64,000 nucleotides of DNA from an uncultured Psychroserpens sp. (GTDB lineage: Bacteria; Bacteroidota; Bacteroidia; Flavobacteriales; Flavobacteriaceae), in assembly GCF_947501425.1 (NCBI RefSeq), contig NZ_CANMVN010000010.1:174149-238148 (forward strand). The letters are read 5' to 3'. This document shows positions 8,973-16,997 of the stretch, one piece after another (position 1 is the first letter of the stretch; every line of letters begins with the position of its first letter). Under the pieces are notes generated by a model. The model was not told the DNA's origin and made no database searches. It saw only the letters and a list, made by a program, of their open reading frames with translations. Made by a program: the position numbers and the translations under genes.

Positions 8973-10931
8973 CTATTTTTTTAGAGTAAAATAAAAAGTT
9001 GATCCTTTTTGGGGTTCACTCTCTACCCAAATATTGCCATCATGGAGATTGACAATCTTTTTTACGATTGAGAGTCCTATTCCTGTTGAATCTTTACTTT
9101 TATTAAGTGAATGAAATATTTTAAATATTTTTTGATGGTACTGTTTCTCAATACCAATTCCATTATCTTTTATTGAAAATTGATAGTGTTTTGATTTTGT
9201 CGAAACATCAATCTCTATCAAACCTTTATCCTTATCACAAAATTTAACTGCATTGCTGATAAGGTTTTGAAACACCTGCTGTAACTTAATTGCATCTCCA
9301 CTTAAAGTAGGTAGTCTGTTCAATACGTTAATCTGAATATGATCAGGAACATAAATCATATTTAGAAGGTCATTGACCAATATATTGGTATCAACATTAG
9401 TTGTTTCAACATGTTCAGCACCAACACTAGAATAGTTTAACACATCAGAAATTAGCTGTTCCATTTTTTCTAAAGTGGTTTCAATATGTTCAAGATTCTT
9501 AACACTAGCATCATCTAATTTGTCCTTGTTATCCTCTTTTAACCAACTCACTAGAGCATCGATACTCCGTAGTGGTGATTTGAGATCGTGAGACACAATG
9601 TGTGCATATTCTTGCAATTCATTATTACTTTTTTCCAGCTTTTGCAGTAATTTTTCTTTTTGAAGTTCTAAACTCTTCAAATCGGTAATATCTAGATGAA
9701 TTCCAATAGAGCCAACTACATTTCCTGCTAGATCAAAATTAGGAGCACCACTAATTAGCCAGTGCCTTATTTCTCCTGACTTAATTTTCACTTCTAACTC
9801 ATAGGAATTTGACTCACCTTTTAGACGTTTTTTATTTTCAATATCTATAACATCTTCATGATTATCAAATTGAAATACCTCACCTCCTTTTTTACCAATT
9901 AATTCGGCTTCGGAATAACCAGACATCTCTGAAAAACTTTGATTAATCATTAAAATTTCATCATCGTTGTTAACCTCAACCAATCCAAGATTCATATTCG
10001 CTATAATACTGCTATATTTTTCCTTTTGTGCTTCAAGGCTCCTACGATATGTACGATTTAAAGTAACATCTGTAAATGTCCATAAAAAACCCTTAGATTT
10101 TTCTCCAATAGTTATAGGCATATAATCACGCTCTAGGATTTTTCCATCCAACATTTCTAATTCATCTCCAATAACAGGCTTTTTTTCTTTGTCTATATTT
10201 TGCATTCGATCAATGAAAGCCTCAGGGTTTTTAAATAATAATTTATTTTGTTCTGAAGCTGAACTACAATCCATACCAATCAAACTATCAGGTTCGACAT
10301 TAAGATTAAAAAGCTCACAAAACTTTTTATTTGTTAGGACAATATTTCGGTTTTCATCCTCTAAAACAATTCCACTATCCAGATTTAATATGAGTGTAGC
10401 TAATCTGTTTTCAGATTCTATTAATTTTTCTTCAGAAGCTTTATCTGCTGTAATATCTCTTACGATTCCTTGGGCTGCAATAGGAATTTGGTCTTTATCT
10501 ATAACCATACTTGCATTGATATGTACCCACTTTACCTCGCCTGATTTTGTATAAATTCTAGCCTCGTAGTTTTTGAAATAACCTTGAGCCTGTAAATCCA
10601 TGTATGAGGACATAGCATACTGATAGTCTTCTTTATAAATTAGATCTTTTACATTTACAGACTCTTTATCGATATCGTAACCAAAAAGCCGAGTCGCTGC
10701 ATCGTTAAATTTCAACACATTACCGTTGACATCCATAACCACGTAAGCATCGACAATATTTTCAAAAACGCCTTGTAATTGTGAGGATTTCTCATCGAGA
10801 AGTTTTTCTAATTTTTGTGAAGTATTATAGAGTTCTCTAGATTTTTCTTCGAGAATTTTTTCGGCTGCTTTTCTAGCAGATTTCTCGCGCTCTAGTGCTC
10901 GTTTTAATATGTCAAGTTGGTCTTGACTCAT
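8973..10931 (-). CDS. Triple-PAS cytoplasmic histidine kinase, likely H-NOX partner
   Basis: 652 residues with no membrane segment. An N-terminal coiled coil (1-~50, 'LKRALEREKSARKAAEKILE') is followed by three PAS domains (~51-165, ~172-295, ~305-420; e.g. 'GVFENIVDAYVVMDVNGNVL', 'GLVEVNNDDEILMINQSFSE'). The HisKA box 'YAHIVSHDLKSPLRSIDALV' has His448, and the HATPase domain has 'NLISNAVKFCD', 'IKDNGIGIE' and 'STGIGLSIVKK'. There is no receiver domain. The start overlaps the H-NOX stop by one base (TAATG). H-NOX proteins commonly regulate the kinase encoded beside them, so this is the expected H-NOX-controlled kinase. What the PAS domains sense is unknown. Confidence 0.92.
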   Translation of the reverse strand: MSQDQLDILKRALEREKSARKAAEKILEEKSRELYNTSQKLEKLLDEKSSQLQGVFENIVDAYVVMDVNGNVLKFNDAATRLFGYDIDKESVNVKDLIYKEDYQYAMSSYMDLQAQGYFKNYEARIYTKSGEVKWVHINASMVIDKDQIPIAAQGIVRDITADKASEEKLIESENRLATLILNLDSGIVLEDENRNIVLTNKKFCELFNLNVEPDSLIGMDCSSASEQNKLLFKNPEAFIDRMQNIDKEKKPVIGDELEMLDGKILERDYMPITIGEKSKGFLWTFTDVTLNRTYRRSLEAQKEKYSSIIANMNLGLVEVNNDDEILMINQSFSEMSGYSEAELIGKKGGEVFQFDNHEDVIDIENKKRLKGESNSYELEVKIKSGEIRHWLISGAPNFDLAGNVVGSIGIHLDITDLKSLELQKEKLLQKLEKSNNELQEYAHIVSHDLKSPLRSIDALVSWLKEDNKDKLDDASVKNLEHIETTLEKMEQLISDVLNYSSVGAEHVETTNVDTNILVNDLLNMIYVPDHIQINVLNRLPTLSGDAIKLQQVFQNLISNAVKFCDKDKGLIEIDVSTKSKHYQFSIKDNGIGIEKQYHQKIFKIFHSLNKSKDSTGIGLSIVKKIVNLHDGNIWVESEPQKGSTFYFTLKK

Positions 10932-11470
10932 TAATTCTTTTTAATTATAAAACGTACCTCAGTACCATCTTCTTTTATCTTCTCTAAAACAATATCTGCT
11001 GTTGAATTAAAGTGTTCAAATGTTTTGTTCATCAAACCTAAACCAAAATGATGCATTGCTCTATTAGATTTATAATCCATTACCAGTGAGTTCTCTGTTT
11101 TTTCAATAACTTCAAATGTTGGTAATTCGGCATCAGGATATATTTTTCTCACTTCAACATGGATGTGATTTTCTATAGATGACAACATTTCTATTGGATC
11201 AGTATACGTGGCCAATAAACCAGGATAGCTATCTTCCAGCACACTAAAGAAATGTTCTGCATACACCAATAACAAATTATCAATGCTAATTTCTGTTTTT
11301 GCACTTAAATGTTGCAATAACTGAAGCATCTCAGAGAATTTATAAGTTCCAACTGATGTATAGACACCTTCAGAGTCAAGATCAGAATTTGAAATGATAT
11401 GATCAACCATTTCAAGTCCAAACTTATCTTCTACTAACTCTAAAAATTCTGTAAAAACAATCCCTTTCAT
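10931..11470 (-). CDS. H-NOX (HNOB) heme protein, nitric-oxide sensor
   Basis: 179 residues, the usual length of a stand-alone H-NOX domain, beginning 'MKGIVFTEFLELVEDKFG' as typical members do. Heme-binding determinants are present. The proximal ligand is predicted to be His104 in 'HIHVEVRKIYPDAELP' (six residues before the Tyr-Pro, as in soluble guanylate cyclase), and the propionate-binding YxSxR motif is Tyr133-Lys-Ser135-Asn-Arg137. It lies between a CheY-like receiver gene and a PAS histidine kinase gene, overlapping both by a single base (TAATG). H-NOX proteins bind NO and inhibit or modulate an adjacent kinase. Whether the pocket also binds O2 cannot be read by eye, but facultative or aerobic bacteria with this layout normally have NO-selective forms. 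Confidence 0.94.
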   Translation of the reverse strand: MKGIVFTEFLELVEDKFGLEMVDHIISNSDLDSEGVYTSVGTYKFSEMLQLLQHLSAKTEISIDNLLLVYAEHFFSVLEDSYPGLLATYTDPIEMLSSIENHIHVEVRKIYPDAELPTFEVIEKTENSLVMDYKSNRAMHHFGLGLMNKTFEHFNSTADIVLEKIKEDGTEVRFIIKKN

Positions 11471-11883
11471 TATACTTTTATTAATTCATTAATACTCCAA
11501 TAAGCAAATAGACTATCGATTTTTCTAACATAATCTTCATATTTTAAAGGTTTCAAAATGTATCCAGCAACGCCTATTTTATAACACTCCAAAAGGTCTT
11601 TTTGATTATTAGATGTGGTGAGTATTATTGTTGGTATATACTTTAATGTGTTATCATTCTTTAATATACTCAAAAACTCAATTCCGTTTATTTTGGGCAT
11701 GTTTAAATCTAATAAAATTATGTCTGGTAACACCTCTTTTTTTTGTAAAATATCCAATGCATCTTCACCATTATTAGCTTCAACAATTTGATGTTTAAGT
11801 TCAAGTGATGAGATGGCTCTACTTAATTTCATGACTTCTATAGCGTCATCTTCAATTAATAAAACTTTTAATAGATTACTCAT
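11470..11883 (-). CDS. Stand-alone CheY-like receiver protein
   Basis: 137 residues from the ATG at 11883 ('MSNLLKVLLIEDDAIEVMKL'). Acidic pair Asp12/Asp13, phospho-acceptor Asp59 ('DIILLDLNMP'), 'TIILTTSNN' and 'ILKPLKYED' are all present; there is no output domain. A longer frame begins with TTG at 11913, but that codon lies inside the predicted -7 box of the operon promoter (11917-11910), so it cannot be the start. The protein is the first gene of the operon and is autoregulated if the LytTR product binds site C. It is the likely intermediate receiver between the two kinases and the HPt protein. Confidence 0.9.
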   Translation of the reverse strand: MSNLLKVLLIEDDAIEVMKLSRAISSLELKHQIVEANNGEDALDILQKKEVLPDIILLDLNMPKINGIEFLSILKNDNTLKYIPTIILTTSNNQKDLLECYKIGVAGYILKPLKYEDYVRKIDSLFAYWSINELIKV

Positions 11884-11909
11884 GAGAGGGTACTTTACGT
11901 TATTGTATT

Positions 11910-11997
11910 GCAAAGTATACCAATTATAAAAAATGATAGATATATTTCGTCTAACTCGAATTTAGTGTCGTTGAATAACGCTTAAGTGTCGACGAAT
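11910..11997 (-). promoter_or_regulatory. Composite operator plus promoter of the NO-phosphorelay operon (site C)
   Basis: Minus strand: half-site ATTCGTCGACACTTAA starts at 11997 and a clear second copy, ATTCAACGACACTAAA, starts 21 bp later, the best direct repeat of the four sites. CGAAA occupies 11949-11945, and a -7 box TACTTTGC (a variant of TAnnTTTG) is at 11917-11910. The 27-bp and 80-bp spacings equal those of sites A, B and D. Predicted autoregulation of the operon. Confidence 0.8.
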
Positions 11998-12011
11998 GGT
12001 AATTGAAGAAT

Positions 12012-12311
12012 TTACTTTTTTTGATAGTTGATTAACTCTAGAGTATTCATTTGAGAATCGTATTTTATTCTCTCTAATTCCTGTAAAAAGCTAAGAGAAT
12101 AGCTATCCTCTTTACGTTTATCAATATGCATTTCAAAATAGCTTATAAATTCTAATTGCTTTAAACTCGCTTGTAATTGTTTTGTTATTTTCATGGTTTC
12201 ATCTTGGGGTTCATTCAATTTTGCTTTATATAACTCATCATCATGAACTCTGTCTGAAAACAAATTGAATACTCTTAATAATAGATTTTGGGTCGAGGGA
12301 AACATGGACAT
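12012..12311 (-). CDS. Small hypothetical protein under the LytTR-type operator
   Basis: 99 residues (or 97 from the second ATG, at 12305), not recognised. It is charged and probably helical: 'KAKLNEPQDETMKITKQLQA' and 'SFLQELERIKYDSQMNTLEL' look like amphipathic or coiled-coil helices. No signal peptide, no Cys, no transmembrane segment. Its promoter (site D) carries the composite operator, and its stop codon lies 15 bp from the start of site C, so it is wedged between two copies of the operator. It may be a co-regulated adaptor or an anti-sigma/connector-like protein; that is speculation. Confidence 0.65.
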   Translation of the reverse strand: MSMFPSTQNLLLRVFNLFSDRVHDDELYKAKLNEPQDETMKITKQLQASLKQLEFISYFEMHIDKRKEDSYSLSFLQELERIKYDSQMNTLELINYQKK

Positions 12312-12331
12312 CTTACTTTGTTAATATGTAA

Positions 12332-12419
12332 CAAATGTATTATGACATTGTATTCCTAATGAAAATATTCTATCGAAGAATTAATTTGATAGACGGATAG
12401 CAAATAAGTGTAGATGAAT
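12332..12419 (-). promoter_or_regulatory. Composite operator plus -7 box upstream of the 99-residue gene (site D)
   Basis: Minus strand: ATTCATCTACACTTAT starts at 12419, a partial second half-site (GTCTATCAAAT) lies 21 bp downstream, GAAT (GAAA in the others) is at 12370-12367, and a perfect -7 box TACATTTG occupies 12339-12332. The spacing is 27 bp and 80 bp, identical to the other three sites. The ATG at 12311 follows 20 bp after the box. Confidence 0.78.
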
Positions 12420-12426
12420 GAAAATA

Positions 12427-12789
12427 CTAATCGAGTTCCTGTTGCTTTTTTTTAGGTAATCCTTTAACGACCATATCATAGGAATGATCAATAAGTCTTG
12501 TGATCAGTTTTGGAGATAATTCTCCAGTTTGGATATACACACTATTCCATTGTTGTTTGTGCATATGGTATCCTGGCTGAATACTCTCATAAGTTTCCCT
12601 CAATTCAATGGCATATTGAGGATCGCATTTTAAGTTGATAAATCCTTCGCCACTTTCCCATTTTGTTAATGATGCCAAAGCAAACATTTTTCCTAATACT
12701 TTGAATACTAAAACATCATCATCAAAAGGAAAATGCTCAGTCACTGCCTTTTTACTCATGCAATAATTTCTATAGTCTTCTATATTCAT
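12427..12789 (-). CDS. MmcQ/YjbR family protein
   Basis: 120 residues. The family pattern is visible along the whole length: 'YCMSKKAVTEHFPFDDDVLV' at the start, 'FKVLGKMFALASL', 'INLKCDPQYAIELRETYESI' and 'PGYHMHKQQWNSV', then a C-terminal helix 'LITRLIDHSYDMVVKGLPKK'. The fold is a double-wing/CyaY-like domain; members are annotated as DNA-binding but their biochemical role is unclear. The site D promoter begins just after its stop codon and points away from it. Confidence 0.9.
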   Translation of the reverse strand: MNIEDYRNYCMSKKAVTEHFPFDDDVLVFKVLGKMFALASLTKWESGEGFINLKCDPQYAIELRETYESIQPGYHMHKQQWNSVYIQTGELSPKLITRLIDHSYDMVVKGLPKKKQQELD

Positions 12790-12820
12790 TTGTATAGGCT
12801 TTTAAGCTACTCAAATAAAA

Positions 12821-13432
12821 CTACTGCTCTATTTTTTTTGGTGCCTTATCTTCAATTTTCAAAGCAGAATAGTCTAAGGTCCAACCAATAGTTTGTACAA
12901 TGGTTTCGATAAGTAGTACAGATTCTAAGGCTTCTTTTTTGGCAATCTCGTATAAGCCGCTTTCCGGAACTTTATTCATGATATGAAGCTTGGCTTCATT
13001 GTGTAATTCGGTAAGATCTGAAGCCTCAAATTTATTGAACATGCCATCAGATTTGTCGTAATAATTCAAATCGGTTTCTATACTCAACACTTCAGGTTGG
13101 GGAAAATGATACAATTTTAAAGTTTTGGTTTTGACATCAGAATCCATTTGGATTTTAGACAAGTCAAATCCTACGTGTGCTTTAGCATTAATAACAACAA
13201 GTGCTTTCTTCTTACTGGAGATCAACTTTAAAAATCTTGCTTTAACATCTTCGTAGTGATAGATCTCTGCAAAATCACCTTCAACAGTAATGAATTTACA
13301 TACTTTTTTAACTTTATCTAATAAGAGTATTGATTGTGAATTGGTTTGTTTTCTCGTTAAAAATTGTCTTACAATCGTTACAATTCCTAGTGTAACTAAA
13401 ATACTTATGATGATGATAAAAAATGTATCCAT
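12821..13432 (-). CDS. DUF4230 membrane-anchored protein
   Basis: 203 residues. One N-terminal transmembrane helix ('FFIIIISILVTLGIVTIVRQF', ~4-24) is followed by a soluble DUF4230 domain, recognisable by 'LDKVKKVCKFITVEGDFAEI', 'KKALVVINAKAHVGFDLSKI', 'YHFPQPEVLSIETDLNYYD' and 'EAKLHIMNKVPESGLYEIAK'. The function is unknown. It lies 2 bp from the DUF4260 gene upstream and 31 bp from the MmcQ-like gene downstream, so the small conserved genes of this region are probably co-transcribed. Confidence 0.85.
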   Translation of the reverse strand: MDTFFIIIISILVTLGIVTIVRQFLTRKQTNSQSILLLDKVKKVCKFITVEGDFAEIYHYEDVKARFLKLISSKKKALVVINAKAHVGFDLSKIQMDSDVKTKTLKLYHFPQPEVLSIETDLNYYDKSDGMFNKFEASDLTELHNEAKLHIMNKVPESGLYEIAKKEALESVLLIETIVQTIGWTLDYSALKIEDKAPKKIEQ

Positions 13433-13434
13433 AA

Positions 13435-13788
13435 TTAGTGTTTTCCAATATTGCCTAAATGCGTATGTGTAAAAGCATCTTCAAATTTTAAGCCATAACC
13501 AAAAATTCTATCCATTGATGCATGAGCAAACAAAATGATTCCTATTAGTTGTAATAGTTCGGTTTCAAAATATATGCCAAGACCATAAAGCAATACCGCT
13601 AATCCTTTATGATGGAATAGATTATAGGTTATTGCTCCTATTCTGCTACTTACAAGGTAACCAAGCATTCCAATATCAGGAAGTAAAATTAAACCTATAA
13701 ACCACCACCACGAATAATGCAATTGACTAAACATAAAGATCCCAAGCCCAAACATTGCTAATTCCTCAAGTTTTAGTAGTGATTTCAT
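13435..13788 (-). CDS. DUF4260 small membrane protein
   Basis: 117 residues from the ATG at 13788, which follows the stop codon of the cyclase gene by one base (TAATATG). A frame starting at 13851 would overlap that gene by 62 bp and adds an unlikely N-terminus. Three to four hydrophobic helices are visible, with the family hallmarks 'YNLFHHKGLAVLLYGLG', 'ILFAHASMDRIFGYGLKF' and 'FTHTHLGNIGK' at the C-terminus. Inner-membrane protein of unknown role. Confidence 0.85.
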   Translation of the reverse strand: MKSLLKLEELAMFGLGIFMFSQLHYSWWWFIGLILLPDIGMLGYLVSSRIGAITYNLFHHKGLAVLLYGLGIYFETELLQLIGIILFAHASMDRIFGYGLKFEDAFTHTHLGNIGKH

Positions 13789-13789
13789 A

Positions 13790-14539
13790 TTACCCAGATA
13801 CTTTGTATAAAATTGGTTTACTTGGTGTTGCATCATTCTCAAATGGCGCAATTTGAAGATTTAAAAAGTACTCGCCATCATCAATAGTATTTGGCACATA
13901 AATAAGCTCTGTAATTGTACAGTCTTTTCGTAATTTCCCTTTGAAATTCCAGAAGGTTTTGTGAGATATTAGTTCTCCTCCATCTTGCTCTCTATCTACA
14001 CTAGGGAGATCGATCAATACATGTTTAATTCCTTTTTTTACCAAAAAAGCTACAGCATCTTCTTTTAAATAGGTCCAATTGGTATTTGAATATTGACGTG
14101 ATAATTTTTCTTTAGTATTTGGCATTGTTCTTATCACTATAGCATCTCTTTTTTTATTTCCCAGAGCAAATTGAAGTTGAGCTTTAGAGATTACGGTATC
14201 TGTCCCTTCCTCCTCTGGTGCTACTGTAACCACTTCGGCTAAAAAGAAAAACTGCTTTAAATGTTGATTTACAGAATGCACTTGTTCGGTAATATGGCCA
14301 ACACATTCGGTGTGAGTTCCATGAGCATGAGGATTAAACGATATGGAATTAAAGTTAACAGCTGCACCTTCTTTGACGCTTATTACAGCATCCTCAAGTT
14401 GAACAGGCTCAATACTTGGCTCACCAATATACCAGGCATTAACATTCGATTTTGAGGCACGCATTGGAATAGAAATATCTAAAGGTTGCGATAGGTCTAT
14501 TTGTAATTTTCTAGAATTATATTGAATTGTTGCTAACAT
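13790..14539 (-). CDS. Cyclase family protein (kynurenine formamidase-like metal hydrolase)
   Basis: 249 residues. The metal-binding motif of the cyclase/kynurenine formamidase family is present as 'FNPHAHGTHTECVGHI' (HxGTHxx; the usual Asp is Glu), with 'IVIRTMPNTKEKLSRQYSNT' and 'HVLIDLPSVDREQDGGELIS' further on. The substrate is unknown; no tryptophan-catabolism genes are nearby. It starts 3 bp after hemW. Confidence 0.85.
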   Translation of the reverse strand: MLATIQYNSRKLQIDLSQPLDISIPMRASKSNVNAWYIGEPSIEPVQLEDAVISVKEGAAVNFNSISFNPHAHGTHTECVGHITEQVHSVNQHLKQFFFLAEVVTVAPEEEGTDTVISKAQLQFALGNKKRDAIVIRTMPNTKEKLSRQYSNTNWTYLKEDAVAFLVKKGIKHVLIDLPSVDREQDGGELISHKTFWNFKGKLRKDCTITELIYVPNTIDDGEYFLNLQIAPFENDATPSKPILYKVSG

Positions 14540-14541
14540 TA

Positions 14542-15669
14542 TTAATTGATTTTAAACAGATCAGAAGCTATCCCGTCACTTAAAAACTTACCCTTTGTTG
14601 TAACCAATAGCTTTTCATCATCAATATACAATAAATGTTGATTTATAAAAGGCTCTGCTTGTTGCAAAAGATAGTCTTTAAAAGATTGTCCGAAATCTTG
14701 AGCAACTTTTTCCAATGAAACACCCCAAATTGTTCGCAAACCTGTCATTATATATTCATTGTATTTATCAGTTATGGTCAATGTTTCAGTTTCAAGAGCA
14801 AGTCTGTCATTTTGAATAGAACTTATATATTTTGAATTGTTACGTACGTTCCAACCACGCTCATTTCCGTTGAAAGAATGCGCAGAAGGACCAATACCTA
14901 AATACGGTTTCCCTTGCCAATATGCCGAATTATTTCTACTGAAAAACCCTTCTTTTCCGAAATTGGACAACTCATAGTGCACAAAGTTTTGAGACTCTAA
15001 AATCTCAATAAGCAAATGAAATTGCTCTTGTGCCTGATCATCATCAACCGCTGCAACAACTCCTTTTTTGATAAAACTTTCCAGTGCAGTTTTTGGTTCA
15101 ACAGTTAGTGCATAGCTGGATATATGTGGAATACCAAAACTTAACGCCATTTCAATATTTTTTGTCCAACGCTCATGACTTAAGCCAGGAATACCATAGA
15201 TAAGATCTATAGAAATATTATCAAAGTGCTGCGTTGCTAAAGACAAGCATGCTTTGGCTTCTTCAGTATTATGAGCACGATTCATTAATTTTAAATCGTC
15301 TTCAAAAAAAGACTGAATACCAATACTTAAGCGGTTGACCTGACTTTTAGCCAACTCCTCAATTTTGGCTGGTGATAAATCATCAGGATTAGCTTCGAGC
15401 GTGATTTCTGGTGCTTCGGAAATAGTATAGTGTTGATAAACCGCATCAATTAAAAATTTTAACTCTTTATGAGTTAGTATTGAAGGGGTTCCACCACCAA
15501 AATAAATTGTCTCAACAGTGGTATTATTAAACTCACCTTTACGCATTTCTAATTCTTTAGCTAATGCCTTTATGAGCTCATCTTTCTTTTTTAAAGTTGT
15601 TGAAAAATGAAAATCACAATAGTGACATGCCTGCTTACAAAATGGAATATGGATATAGATGCCGCTCAA
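14542..15669 (-). CDS. hemW: HemW-like radical SAM heme chaperone
   Basis: 375 residues. The radical SAM cluster motif CxxxCxxC is Cys11, Cys15, Cys18 in 'IHIPFCKQACHYCDFHF'. Typical HemW features are 'TIYFGGGTPSILTHKELKFL', 'ITLEANPDDLSP', 'RLSIGIQSFFEDDLKLMNRA' and a HemN C-terminal region ('YNEYIMTGLRTIWGVSLEKV'). Historically called oxygen-independent coproporphyrinogen oxidase, HemW proteins act as heme-insertion chaperones. Heme supply is relevant to the H-NOX protein encoded 3 kb away, though no direct link is shown. Confidence 0.93.
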   Translation of the reverse strand: MSGIYIHIPFCKQACHYCDFHFSTTLKKKDELIKALAKELEMRKGEFNNTTVETIYFGGGTPSILTHKELKFLIDAVYQHYTISEAPEITLEANPDDLSPAKIEELAKSQVNRLSIGIQSFFEDDLKLMNRAHNTEEAKACLSLATQHFDNISIDLIYGIPGLSHERWTKNIEMALSFGIPHISSYALTVEPKTALESFIKKGVVAAVDDDQAQEQFHLLIEILESQNFVHYELSNFGKEGFFSRNNSAYWQGKPYLGIGPSAHSFNGNERGWNVRNNSKYISSIQNDRLALETETLTITDKYNEYIMTGLRTIWGVSLEKVAQDFGQSFKDYLLQQAEPFINQHLLYIDDEKLLVTTKGKFLSDGIASDLFKIN

Positions 15670-15783
15670 ATTAAATGTTTAGGTGTTTAGGTCAAAAAAA
15701 AGTGTACTTAAATACATTAGATTCTGTGTAAATTGCGGTTTAATAACTCCACGACTCTACATTTTTACAAGATAACATATAAA

Positions 15784-16338
15784 CTACTTTTTTATTCTAT
15801 CCTCATTATGTTTTACAAAAGCGCCCCAACCCGAATAGCTTTTACCAATGTCTATACGACCTTGATTGTAAAAATGACAAACTGCAGCAGCAAGTCCGTC
15901 AGTAGCATCAAGGTTCTTTGGTAAAGTCTTAAGATCTAACAGGCTTTGCAACATTTTTGCAACTTGTTCTTTACTAGCATTACCATTTCCTGTAATAGCC
16001 ATCTTGATCTTTTTTGGTGAATATTCAGTAATTGGGACTTCTCTGGATAAACCAGCAGCCATAGCAACACCCTGAGCTCTGCCAAGTTTAAGCATACTTT
16101 GTACATTTTTTCCGAAGAAAGGGGCTTCAATGGCAATTTCATCTGGATGGTGAGTATCAATAAGCTCAACTGTACGTTCAAATATGAGCTTTAGTTTGAG
16201 ATAATGATCAGAGTATTTTTTAAGGTCTAATTCATTAAGCTGAAGAAAGGACATCTTTTTATTCACAATTTTTATGAGTCCGAAACCCATAATGGTCGTT
16301 CCCGGATCTATACCTAGTATGATTTTTTCAGTGCTCAT
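15784..16338 (-). CDS. ruvC: Crossover junction endodeoxyribonuclease RuvC
   Basis: 184 residues. RuvC resolves Holliday junctions together with RuvAB. The acidic catalytic residues are visible: Asp11 in 'LGIDPGTTIMGFG', a Glu in 'DEIAIEAPFFGKNVQS' and the C-terminal Asp pair in 'NLDATDGLAAAVCHF'. The length is normal. The start codon overlaps the stop of the upstream outer membrane gene by one base (TAATG). hemW lies 114 bp downstream; no ruvA or ruvB is in the window. Confidence 0.97.
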   Translation of the reverse strand: MSTEKIILGIDPGTTIMGFGLIKIVNKKMSFLQLNELDLKKYSDHYLKLKLIFERTVELIDTHHPDEIAIEAPFFGKNVQSMLKLGRAQGVAMAAGLSREVPITEYSPKKIKMAITGNGNASKEQVAKMLQSLLDLKTLPKNLDATDGLAAAVCHFYNQGRIDIGKSYSGWGAFVKHNEDRIKK

Positions 16339-16973
16339 TAATCGCAGTATTGACAGCCACTAATTGAGAATGAAACTCCAAAAGTGATCGTTAGTAGGCT
16401 TCCATTAAACGAACCAAATCCTTCTGTTTCTGGTTCAAAATCTTTTCCAAAGCCCAAAATATAAGACGTATCGGCATAGATTGACATGCGTTGTGTTAAT
16501 GCATAGTGAATTTCTAATCCTGCCATGACATTTAAAAATGATATGTTGTTGGTTCCATAGTTACCTAGTGGCTTTACAAATGAATATCCAGGACCTGCAT
16601 GTGTTACAATTCCGATGCGTTGAGGCAAAAATCCTAAAGATTCTGTTGGATCAAACACCAATTGCGCATTGACTCTGGTATAGTTGGTTTTGAATTCTAA
16701 AGAATTATCTCCATTTGAAAACCTATTAAATCCAAAATCTAACTTCGCTCCCAATTGGCGTTTAAACATATACTGTACGCCTAAATTTACTGTTGGAAAA
16801 TTAAGTGATTTACTTTCAAAACCAGTAACAAAACCAGATTGAGACGGACTATTAACTCCTAAGGCAATCTGTGCTTTAATTTTATTGGTATCCTTTTGTG
16901 CATACAAAGTTACGCAAGACATAATAGCAATAATTAAAACACCTAATTTTTGAAGTCGATAATTTGAGGTCAT
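16338..16973 (-). CDS. Hypothetical outer membrane beta-barrel protein
   Basis: 211 residues. A signal peptide (~1-25, 'LGVLIIAIMSCVTLYAQKD') is followed by alternating strands such as 'LNFPTVNLGVQYMFKRQLGA', 'LDFGFNRFSNGDNS' and 'AGLEIHYALTQRMSIYADTS', as in small OmpA/OmpW-like barrels. It ends in 'SFSISGCQYCD', which is unusual because it carries two Cys at the very C-terminus rather than a terminal Phe. Function unknown. Co-transcribed with ruvC. Confidence 0.7.
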   Translation of the reverse strand: MTSNYRLQKLGVLIIAIMSCVTLYAQKDTNKIKAQIALGVNSPSQSGFVTGFESKSLNFPTVNLGVQYMFKRQLGAKLDFGFNRFSNGDNSLEFKTNYTRVNAQLVFDPTESLGFLPQRIGIVTHAGPGYSFVKPLGNYGTNNISFLNVMAGLEIHYALTQRMSIYADTSYILGFGKDFEPETEGFGSFNGSLLTITFGVSFSISGCQYCD

Positions 16974-16997
16974 ATTATTAATTGATTATTTTGCACC

